Source of the DNA: JBGOUV01 sp041477815
Lineage (GTDB): Bacteria > Acidobacteriota > Terriglobia > Bryobacterales > JACQDG01
Assembly (NCBI GenBank): GCA_041477815.1
Contig: JBGOUV010000443.1
Span: 1-5,191, forward strand
Direction: 5' to 3'
DNA: 5,191 nucleotides
The translations under genes and the position numbers were made by a program. The notes beneath the pieces were generated by a model that ran no database searches, was not told the origin of the DNA, and saw only the letters and a list, made by a program, of their open reading frames with translations. Below are positions 1 through 4,753 of the stretch, piece by piece (position 1 is the first letter of the stretch; every line of letters begins with the position of its first letter).

Positions 1-88
1 CACTGGTGACCGTCTCCGGGGGCTGATTCTCCTCTGTTGGACCCTCACCTTCCGGGTGAATCGCTACCAGGGCTCGTTCGTCGCTCAT
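1..88 (-). CDS. N-terminal fragment of probable group II intron-encoded reverse transcriptase/maturase
   Basis: The ATG at 88 (minus strand) opens a frame of 29 complete codons with no stop before the window edge, reading MSDERALVAIHPEGEG and ending in PPETVTS. An in-frame TAG lies six codons upstream, so the frame cannot start much earlier. No clear Shine-Dalgarno sequence precedes the ATG. The fragment ends before any reverse transcriptase, maturase or endonuclease motif, so the product name is an inference from position: an open frame about 300 bases after a GTGCG intron 5' end is where the intron-encoded protein normally begins. Acidic, proline-rich leaders of this kind precede the conserved N-terminal RT segment in some bacterial intron proteins. 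If correct, the protein would splice the intron and drive retrohoming. If the intron call is wrong, this is only the start of an unknown protein. Confidence 0.5.
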   Translation of the reverse strand, partial: MSDERALVAIHPEGEGPTEENQPPETVTS

Positions 89-168
89 GTTGAACAGTAT
101 CAGCTACTTCACTGCTCAACCGAAAGGGCGACTGCCGCTTCATAGGATTATTGGAAGCAGGGATACCC

Positions 169-193
169 GGCAGTCATGATCTCGGATACTGCC
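169..193 (-). other. Stem-loop with candidate EBS1 of the group II intron
   Basis: On the minus strand GGCAGT (193-188) and ACTGCC (174-169) form a perfect 6-bp stem closing a 13-base loop. The loop contains CCGAG (185-181), which can pair with UUCGG (395-391), the last five bases before the GTGCG intron start: four Watson-Crick pairs and one G-U pair. EBS1 normally lies in a terminal loop of domain I and pairs with exactly this exon position. Five pairs alone could be chance. The combination with a loop position and a register ending exactly at the splice site makes it worth recording. Confidence 0.45.
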
Positions 194-390
194 CTCAATA
201 GGAACAAGAACTACCATACCGGGCTAGACACCGCAGACCGCTTGGACTATACACGGATGGCCATGGTGGTGAGAGGAGTCTACGGTGCCGTGCTGGCTGC
301 CGCCGTTGCACGCTAGGTGACGAGATAACTGGCACGTGTTCCCACCTTAGAAGACCGCGTTTCCCCGCTTTTCCCGGTGTCAGCACGCAC

Positions 391-475
391 CCGAACATCT
401 ACCGGATTCCCGTGCCTTGAAGAGGGATGCGCCGCAAGGGAGTGGTGGTTTCTTCCACTCGCAGAAACTGCTCCC
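391..475. other. Intergenic 5' exon flank of the intron
   Basis: These 85 bases separate the TAA of the TPR gene from the inferred intron 5' end. I see no gene here. The stretch holds the hairpin at 436-477 and the candidate IBS1 (391-395). The intron thus sits downstream of a gene rather than inside one, so its insertion would not interrupt a coding sequence visible here. Confidence 0.5.
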
Positions 476-477
476 TT
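436..477 (-). terminator. Hairpin overlapping the TPR stop codon, possible weak terminator
   Basis: AAGGGAG (436-442) and CTCCCTT (471-477) are perfect inverted repeats. Inside them GTTTCT and AGAAAC can add six pairs across an asymmetric internal loop. The stem begins within the TAA of the TPR gene (478-476). On the minus strand the stem is followed by GCGGCGC and not by a run of T, so it lacks the U-tract of an intrinsic terminator. It may instead protect the mRNA 3' end. It lies about 45 bases before the intron, so it is not directly abutted as in class C introns. Confidence 0.3.
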
Positions 478-1276
478 AGGGTCGCGGCTCGCTGCTGTCA
501 ACCAAAAGCTTGAGCCGCTCAATCCGCACGCGGGCGTGGTGGACCTCCTCCGCCCCCGCGCCCTCCGACTCTAGCAGCGCTTCGTACTCCCGCACCGCCT
601 CCCCCGTCTTCCCCTGCTTCTCGCACATCTCGGCCACATTGGTGTGGACCGAGTACACCCACACGTCCGAATCCTCCGCCGTCTGCCCAATCCGGAGCAC
701 CTCACGGTAATGTCTTTCGGCCTCCGCCCACCGGCCGATCTGCTCGTACGCCTTGGCCAGCTCGTGGTGCGCGCCCCGGTCGTCGGCGTCCAGGCCGGCC
801 AGCGCCTCCCAGCTTGCGATGGCCTCGCGCCACATCTCCGGGGTGGGCTTCGAGTTCTCCTGGGTCAGCGCCGACGCCAGCTCCCGCCGCGCCATCCGAT
901 GCTCGGGACGATCCGCCACCGCCCGGCGCAATTCTCCGATAGCCTCCAGGTTACGGATCGCACGCAGGTGGATCTCCGCGAGGCCCACGCGCGCCTCCGC
1001 GCATTTCGGGTCCATCTCCAGCGCCTTCCGGTAGGCCGCCTCCGCCTCCGCGCTGTGCCCCTCCTCGGCCGCGATCAACCCCAGATAAGCCACCGCCGCG
1101 GCCATCCGAGGCTCCAGAGCCAAGGCCTGCCGGAACTCCAGCGACGCCAGACGCAGGGCCTCCCCGGTGTCGTCGTGCTCCTCGAACAGCGCCCGTCCTC
1201 GCTCGAAATGGACCTGCGCGACCGGCGCCTGCGCCAGAGCCGCCAGCAGGATGATCCCTAGCACTGCACCCACCAT
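476..1276 (-). CDS. TPR-repeat protein, probably exported or membrane-anchored
   Basis: The 266-residue product begins with a hydrophobic stretch (residues 2-16, ending AQA at about 15-17) that reads as a signal peptide or membrane anchor, though unusually without basic residues in its first positions. The rest is helical TPR sequence: repeats at roughly 22-56, 59-92, 93-127, 158-188 and 199-232, with the typical Gly/Ala-rich first helix and a final Pro, for example ALALEP, ALEMDP and YEQIGRWAEAERHYREVL. TPR proteins act as protein-binding scaffolds; no enzymatic domain is present and the partner cannot be deduced. The gene is divergent from the cupin-like gene, with 20 bp between their starts. 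The ATG at 1276 is given, but a -10-like TAGCAT lies 6 bases before the GTG at 1273 (codon 2), so the transcript may begin at that GTG. No Shine-Dalgarno sequence is visible. The TAA is followed by a hairpin and the intron. Confidence 0.85.
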   Translation of the reverse strand: MVGAVLGIILLAALAQAPVAQVHFERGRALFEEHDDTGEALRLASLEFRQALALEPRMAAAVAYLGLIAAEEGHSAEAEAAYRKALEMDPKCAEARVGLAEIHLRAIRNLEAIGELRRAVADRPEHRMARRELASALTQENSKPTPEMWREAIASWEALAGLDADDRGAHHELAKAYEQIGRWAEAERHYREVLRIGQTAEDSDVWVYSVHTNVAEMCEKQGKTGEAVREYEALLESEGAGAEEVHHARVRIERLKLLVDSSEPRP

Positions 1277-1279
1277 TCC

Positions 1280-1289
1280 ATGCTAACAT
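1280..1289. promoter_or_regulatory. Overlapping divergent -10 elements, TPR and cupin-like genes
   Basis: The near-palindrome ATGCTAACAT carries TAACAT (1284-1289, plus) preceded by TGC, a perfect extended -10, and TAGCAT (1285-1280, minus). The two hexamers overlap by TA. TAACAT ends 7 bases before the ATG at 1297; TAGCAT ends 6 bases before the GTG at 1273. With the usual -10 to +1 distance, transcription would start at the start codons, giving leaderless mRNAs. No good -35 is seen on either side. Neither start has a Shine-Dalgarno sequence. Confidence 0.45.
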
Positions 1290-1296
1290 CTGACCC

Positions 1297-1656
1297 ATGA
1301 AGAAACTCGTTCTCACCGCCGTCGTTTCCTCGGCCCTCACCCTGCTGGCCGTTTACTCCCTCGCCGCCACGGGCAAGATCACCCAGACGGTGAAGCTCGA
1401 AAAGCCCCGCGTCACCGTCACTGAGGTCAACCAACCGGTAGGTGTGCCCCGCGAACCCTACGTCCGCCCCACCGACCAGGTGATTGTCTTTCTGGACGAC
1501 TGCTCCTACGACCGCGTCGACGCCAAGACCAGCCACAAGACCCGCGTCACCCGCCACTCCGGCGAGGTCATCTGGCACGACAAGGGTGAGAACGCCCCCA
1601 CCTTGATCAACGCGGGCTCGAAACCCTATCGAACACTAGTCATTGCTCTGAAGTAG
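1297..1656 (+). CDS. Small secreted cupin-like protein
   Basis: The 119-residue product has a classic signal peptide: MKK, then a hydrophobic core to about residue 22, and SLAA before a likely cleavage at about 24/25. The mature ~95 residues alternate beta-type segments (TVTEVNQPVGVP, DQVIVFLDD, SGEVIWHDKG, PTLINAGSKPYRTLVIALK), the pattern of a single cupin barrel. The second half (SGEVIW, then an N-A-G turn, then Y-R-T-L-V-I) fits cupin motif 2. The HxH metal ligands expected in motif 1 are absent where PREPYVRPTD lies, so metal binding is doubtful. No enzymatic role can be assigned; such proteins are periplasmic or extracellular in other bacteria. It has no Shine-Dalgarno sequence and an extended -10 just before the ATG, suggesting a leaderless mRNA. 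It converges on the next gene with a 10-bp gap, and no terminator is visible. Confidence 0.75.
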   Translation: MKKLVLTAVVSSALTLLAVYSLAATGKITQTVKLEKPRVTVTEVNQPVGVPREPYVRPTDQVIVFLDDCSYDRVDAKTSHKTRVTRHSGEVIWHDKGENAPTLINAGSKPYRTLVIALK

Positions 1657-1666
1657 AGGACAAGAC

Positions 1667-2596
1667 CTACCGCAGCCTCCGCACCCGGATTCCGCTCTCC
1701 AGCGTGAACTCGGCGCTTACGCCCCCCACCAGCGCACTGCCTCGTCCCAGGCCCAACTTCTCCCGCAGCCGGTAGACCGGTTCGATCCCCGTGCAATGCG
1801 CGCCCAGGAAATTCTGAACTCCCATCTCCCGCAGCCGGGCCCCGGTCCAGTCGAGCTGCTGGTCCGTCGCCTCGAAGAGATGGAACCCTCCCACCACCCC
1901 ATAGAAGGGCGCCTGCCGGACCTTCGACCGCGCGAACTGCAGGGTATTCACCATTCCCGCATGACCGCACCCCGACAGCACCACCAGCCCTCGCTCGGTG
2001 TCGAACACCAGCGACATGTCTTCGGGCACGGTATCCTCCACCAAACCCGCCGCCGGAGACTCCACCCTTCCCCCGCCCGGAAAATTCCGTTCCGGATGCA
2101 CGCGCGGCACCGGCCCGGTCAGCCACACCCCCGGATAAATCTCCACCGCCCGATCATGATCGACAAAAACCCCGCCGCGCACCAGGTACTCCTTGCGAAT
2201 ATCTATCATGGGATTCTGTTCCCCGCGGCTCCCCGGGCGGCTCCAAAAGATCCCGGTCCCCACGTGGGCCCGCCGCAGCGCCTCCGGGTACTCGCGCCGC
2301 AGCGTCAGCAAACCGCCGGTGTGGTCCGGATGGTTGTGGCTCAGAATCACCTCCGGCACGTTCTTCAGGTCCACGCTCAGCTCCCGGGCGTTCTCCAGCA
2401 CCGTGGTGGGCCGGTTCCCGGTATCGAAGAGCAGCCGCCGCCCGTCCACCTCCACCAGCGCGGCGAAGCCCCACTCCCCTACGCCGTCGTCGGCCAGCAT
2501 ACTCGACAACACCAGGATCCGCAGCGAGCGCACCCGCCCCGGTGGCGCCTGAGCGGCCAATACGGAAACCAGAGTTACCGCCGCCAGCCAGCGCAT
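1667..2596 (-). CDS. Secreted metallo-beta-lactamase-fold hydrolase, COG1237 type
   Basis: From the ATG at 2596 the product is 309 residues. It opens with MRWLAAVTLVSVLAAQA, a good signal peptide, so the protein should act outside the cytoplasm. The zinc site is clear: HNHPDH at residues 87-92 (HxHxDH), preceded by LLFDTGN near 55-61, then GCGHAG (His212), GGFHL (His239) and AHCTG (His267). The spacing and the TGPVPR segment match the COG1237 branch, whose namesake makes a dihydropterin-ribofuranosyl-aminobenzene phosphate in methanopterin-like synthesis; in bacteria most members have unknown substrates, so no reaction is assigned. A start eight codons earlier (2620) would put charged and polar residues before the signal peptide and overlap the divergent gene's start. 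The 2596 start is also supported by TACAAT ending 6 bases upstream. No Shine-Dalgarno sequence is visible. The stop is TAG. Confidence 0.88.
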   Translation of the reverse strand: MRWLAAVTLVSVLAAQAPPGRVRSLRILVLSSMLADDGVGEWGFAALVEVDGRRLLFDTGNRPTTVLENARELSVDLKNVPEVILSHNHPDHTGGLLTLRREYPEALRRAHVGTGIFWSRPGSRGEQNPMIDIRKEYLVRGGVFVDHDRAVEIYPGVWLTGPVPRVHPERNFPGGGRVESPAAGLVEDTVPEDMSLVFDTERGLVVLSGCGHAGMVNTLQFARSKVRQAPFYGVVGGFHLFEATDQQLDWTGARLREMGVQNFLGAHCTGIEPVYRLREKLGLGRGSALVGGVSAEFTLESGIRVRRLR

Positions 2597-2602
2597 TCCC
2601 GT

Positions 2603-2612
2603 ATTGTAGAAT
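2603..2612. promoter_or_regulatory. Overlapping divergent -10 elements, metallo-hydrolase and 63-aa protein genes
   Basis: ATTGTAGAAT contains TACAAT on the minus strand (2608-2603) and TAGAAT on the plus strand (2607-2612), both close to the TATAAT consensus and overlapping by TA. Each ends exactly 6 bases from an ATG: 2596 on the minus strand and 2619 on the plus strand. The predicted start sites coincide with the start codons, so both mRNAs would be leaderless. No convincing -35 hexamer was found. AGAGG lies only one base before the plus-strand ATG, too close to serve as a normal ribosome binding site. Confidence 0.5.
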
Positions 2613-2618
2613 AGAGGC

Positions 2619-2810
2619 ATGGAGAAGGTAGTTCGGATCTTTCGCAGCCACCAGGAGGCGGACGAGGCAGATCGAGAGTATTTCCGGAACCTGACTCCTC
2701 AGCAGCGACTGGACATTTTCCTGGAGGTGCTGTGGCGGGGGCGCAATGGCGATGAGGCTGCCGAAAGACTTGAGAGAGTTTATCGAATTGTTGAACTCTC
2801 ACGGAGTTGA
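2619..2810 (+). CDS. Small protein paired with nucleotidyltransferase, antitoxin candidate
   Basis: This 63-residue protein is charged and largely helical, without a signal peptide or membrane segment: an N-terminal KVVRIFRSHQEADEADREYF part, a TPQQRLDIFLEVL helix at about 26-38, and a C-terminal RLERVYRIVEL segment (50-60). I do not know a named domain for it. Small proteins of this type, with a TPxxRL helix and an RVYRV-like tail, are often encoded just ahead of AbiEii-like nucleotidyltransferases, which is the arrangement here. Its last 65 bases overlap the start of the nucleotidyltransferase gene in another frame, so the two are surely co-transcribed and probably translationally linked. 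By analogy with toxin-antitoxin modules it could be the partner that restrains the nucleotidyltransferase; this is inference. The ATG is placed 6 bases after a good -10 (TAGAAT). Confidence 0.72.
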   Translation: MEKVVRIFRSHQEADEADREYFRNLTPQQRLDIFLEVLWRGRNGDEAAERLERVYRIVELSRS

Positions 2811-3192
2811 GTACGTTCTGGTAGGGGCGTACGCGATGGCCTACCACGCCCGGCCTCGCTATACCGATGACATTGACATTCTGGTTCACCGCTCGCCGGC
2901 AAACGCCGCGCGGATCGAGGGCGTAATCAGGGCCTTCGGCTTCACGTCCCTGGGTTTGACTGCCGCCGATTTTCAACGCGAGAATCAGGTGGTGCAGCTC
3001 GGCCATCCGCCGAATCGGATCGACATTCTCACGACCATCAGCGGAGTGTCCTTCGAGGAGGCCTGGCAGGCGCGGCAGTTTGGCGATCTGGACGGCGTAA
3101 CCGTGCCATTCCTGAGCAAGGATTGCCTGGTCCGGAACAAGATGGCTTCCGGCCGGGATAAGGACCTGGAAGACTTGAAGCGGCTGTCCTGA
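2746..3192 (+). CDS. AbiEii-like nucleotidyltransferase, toxin candidate
   Basis: The 148-residue product has the minimal nucleotidyltransferase layout. A helix LREFIELLNSHGVEYVLVG leads to the G-A-Y-A-M-A segment (27-32) and then PRYTDDIDILV, where Asp42 and Asp44 form the metal-binding DxD. A third carboxylate, Asp93, is in NRIDIL. Near the C-terminus LVRNKMASGRDKDLEDL (128-144) matches the N-K-x-A-x-x-R-x-K-D-x-x-D signature of the AbiEii/DUF6036 group. Family members transfer nucleotides to RNA or protein targets, and several are toxins or abortive-infection effectors. It is far shorter than classic AbiEii (about 300 residues), and no AbiEi or HEPN gene is adjacent. A purine-rich GGGGG about 5 bases upstream supports the ATG at 2746. 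A second ATG lies at 2752. All catalytic residues appear intact. Confidence 0.82.
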   Translation: MAMRLPKDLREFIELLNSHGVEYVLVGAYAMAYHARPRYTDDIDILVHRSPANAARIEGVIRAFGFTSLGLTAADFQRENQVVQLGHPPNRIDILTTISGVSFEEAWQARQFGDLDGVTVPFLSKDCLVRNKMASGRDKDLEDLKRLS

Positions 3193-3301
3193 ACGTCGGA
3201 CTACCACGGTGATGGAAACCGTGCCGGTTTCCTCCTGGGGTCGAGACGAGTCTCGACCCGGCAGGCTGAAGCCGGCGTCACGTCGCCGCCGTGCTGGTGC
3301 G
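3193..3301. repeat. Palindrome-rich intergenic region, REP-like
   Basis: The 109 bases between two convergent genes hold at least five inverted repeats. CACGGT/ACCGTG (3205-3223) competes with GGAAACC/GGTTTCC (3214-3232). A perfect 10-bp-arm palindrome GGGTCGAGAC/GTCTCGACCC occupies 3238-3259. GGCT/AGCC (3264-3273) has flanking GC/GC pairs, and GGCG/CGCC spans 3274-3287. None is followed by a T-run on either strand, so intrinsic termination is not supported, although the stems could still halt or protect convergent transcripts. Such density of near-perfect palindromes between genes is typical of dispersed REP-type repeats. Only one copy is in this window, so the repeat nature is unproven. Confidence 0.5.
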
Positions 3302-4741
3302 CTACAGGGTCAGTTCGCGGGCCTTGGACCGGATCAGGTCCCAGGCTTTGTCCACGTGGAGCTGCCTGGTTCGGATGTTCCCTACGGCCAGGCGCAGAGT
3401 GAACTTATCGTTGAGGACGGTATGAGACAGGAGTACTTTGCCGGTTTGGTTCACCTGATCCAGCAGGCTGCGGTTCATGCGCTGCAGTTGCCCCTCGCTG
3501 ATCCGAGGCGGATGGAACCGGAAGCACACTGTGGAGAACAGCACCGGGGCCATCAGCTCGAAATCCTCGTGCAGGCGGATGGTCTCGCCGAACTCCCGCG
3601 CCAGCCGCAGATGCTCCCGCAGGTTGGCCACGATGCCCTCGCGACCGAAGTAACGCAGCACGAACCATAGTTTCAGCGCGCGGAACCGCCGTCCCAGCGG
3701 AATCCCGTAGTCCATCAGGTTAATACCCTGCGCGTCCTCGGCGGTGGTGAGAAACTCGGGCACCAGGCTAAACGTTCGTCGCAGCACGTCCGGACGCCGG
3801 CAGTAGAAGGCGCTCAGATCGAGCGGCGTGAACAGCCACTTGTGCGGGTTCACCACCAGCGAGTCGGCCAGGTCGCACCCGGCCAGCACATGGTTCATTT
3901 CGGGCACGATGGCCGCGATGCCTCCATAGGCCGCGTCCACATGCAGCCACAAGCGGCGCCGCCGACAGATTTCGGCGATCTTTCCCACTGGATCCACCGA
4001 CGTGGTCGACGTGGTTCCCACCGTGGCCACCACGCAGAAGGGTCGCCTATTCGTAAGCAGGTCTGCCCGGATGGCCGTGTCCAGCGCTTCCGGGTTCATG
4101 CGGAACTCCTCGTCCACCTCGATCTTGCGGACGTTCTCCTGACCGATCCCCAAAGCCATGGCCGCCTTCTCCGCCGCGGAGTGCGCCTGCTGGGAAACGT
4201 ACAGCACCAGCGGCGGCGCGCCGCTTTGTCCCTTGGTCCGGATGTGCAGATCCTCCTGGGCCTCCCGCGCGGCGGCGATGGCGTGCAGCGTCGAGGTCGA
4301 GGCCGTATCGTGGATCATGCCGAAGACGTGATCGGGGAGCCCCATCAAGCGCCACAACCAGTCCAGCACCACCTGTTCCAACTCGGTCGAGGCCGGCGAG
4401 GTCCGCCACAGCATCCCATTGGGGTTCACCGTGGCGGTGAGCATCTCCGCCAGAATTCCCGGCCCCGACCCGGAAGTGGCGAAGTACGCCAGGAACCCGG
4501 GATGATTCCAGTGCGTGATGCCGGGCAGGATCAGCCGCTGGAAGTCGGCCAGGATAACGTCCATCGGCTCACCCTGCTCGGGGGGATGCGGCGGGAGCGA
4601 CGACGCCACCGCCCCCGGCGCCACCGCTGGCAACACCCGCCGGTCCCCGGCTTCCGCCAGAAAATCCGACATCCACTCGACTGCCTCGTGCGCATACCGC
4701 CGAAAATCCTCCGGCGGCATATCTCCAGGCATGCGCTTCAC
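3302..4741 (-). CDS. PLP-dependent aromatic-L-amino-acid decarboxylase homologue with Tyr-to-Phe loop change
   Basis: Starting at the GTG at 4741 the product is 479 residues, the normal size for group II aromatic amino acid decarboxylases. The GTG lies 4 bases after GGAGGAGG and overlaps the upstream TGA (GTGA). A frame opening at 4885 would add a low-complexity extension lying inside the upstream gene. Family landmarks are THWNHPGFLAYF (76-87), QQAHSAAEKA with His187, which stacks on PLP, HVDAAYGG with Asp269, which binds the pyridine nitrogen, and NPHKW with the Schiff-base Lys301. PLGRRFRALKLWFV (348-361) is typical. In the catalytic loop, SLVPEFL puts Phe330 exactly 29 residues after Lys301, the position of Tyr332 in human DDC. 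The family decarboxylates DOPA, 5-HTP, Tyr, Phe or Trp; the loop Phe suggests possible aldehyde-synthase chemistry. The substrate is unknown. The protein should be cytosolic. Confidence 0.92.
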   Translation of the reverse strand: MKRMPGDMPPEDFRRYAHEAVEWMSDFLAEAGDRRVLPAVAPGAVASSLPPHPPEQGEPMDVILADFQRLILPGITHWNHPGFLAYFATSGSGPGILAEMLTATVNPNGMLWRTSPASTELEQVVLDWLWRLMGLPDHVFGMIHDTASTSTLHAIAAAREAQEDLHIRTKGQSGAPPLVLYVSQQAHSAAEKAAMALGIGQENVRKIEVDEEFRMNPEALDTAIRADLLTNRRPFCVVATVGTTSTTSVDPVGKIAEICRRRRLWLHVDAAYGGIAAIVPEMNHVLAGCDLADSLVVNPHKWLFTPLDLSAFYCRRPDVLRRTFSLVPEFLTTAEDAQGINLMDYGIPLGRRFRALKLWFVLRYFGREGIVANLREHLRLAREFGETIRLHEDFELMAPVLFSTVCFRFHPPRISEGQLQRMNRSLLDQVNQTGKVLLSHTVLNDKFTLRLAVGNIRTRQLHVDKAWDLIRSKARELTL

Positions 4742-4753
4742 GCCGCCTCCTCC
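4738..4753 (-). promoter_or_regulatory. Ribosome binding site and GTGA stop/start overlap
   Basis: On the minus strand GGAGGAGG (about 4753-4746) lies inside the last codons of the dapA/NAL-family gene, 4 bases before the GTG at 4741. The GTG shares bases with the TGA at 4740-4738, forming GTGA. This arrangement supports terminating ribosomes re-initiating on the decarboxylase and decides its start over the ATGs at 4732 and 4720, whose upstream spacing is poorer. Confidence 0.65.

Larger units (their letters stand above)
1..390 (-). mobile_element. Group II intron, 5' part (domain I onward), truncated by window edge
   Basis: On the minus strand the stretch from 390 downwards starts with GTGCG, the usual 5' end of bacterial group II introns. 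About 300 bases of structured, non-coding and visibly less GC-rich sequence follow, and then an ATG at 88 opens a frame that runs off the window, as expected for an intron-encoded protein in domain IV. Nested inverted repeats are present, such as CGTGC/GCACG (312-308 with 293-289) and GGCAGT/ACTGCC (193-188 with 174-169). The loop of the latter holds CCGAG, which can pair with the last five bases of the 5' exon (395-391), a plausible EBS1-IBS1 contact that fixes the 5' splice site between 391 and 390. Domains V and VI and the 3' junction lie outside. About 300 bases ahead of the protein is short for domains I-III, so an internal deletion or a compact class is possible. An unrelated structured leader remains the alternative. 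Confidence 0.6.

Noticed and set aside
195..398. Minus-strand 67-residue frame over the intron 5' region
   Set aside because: It crosses the predicted splice site and lies in structured intron RNA. Its Arg/Ser/Pro-rich composition looks like translated non-coding RNA, and no ribosome binding site is seen.
391..477. Class C group II intron insertion directly after a terminator
   Set aside because: The hairpin ends about 45 bases from the intron start and has no U-tract, whereas class C introns insert immediately after the terminator stem.
377..574. Plus-strand 65-residue frame
   Set aside because: It spans the intron boundary and the antisense of the TPR gene end, with no recognisable protein features.
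1796..2614. Long plus-strand frame of 272 codons
   Set aside because: It is antisense to the metallo-hydrolase, whose zinc motifs are unmistakable. The His/Pro/Arg/Gln-rich translation is typical of the opposite strand of a GC-rich gene.
2597..2620. Earlier start of the metallo-hydrolase at 2620
   Set aside because: It would add eight residues ahead of a good signal peptide and overlap the divergent start codon at 2619. The -10 at 2608-2603 lies between the two ATGs.
3238..3259. Perfect palindrome as an intrinsic terminator for the flanking convergent genes
   Set aside because: Neither strand has a T-rich tract after the stem, so rho-independent termination is not supported; it is listed as part of the repeat region instead.
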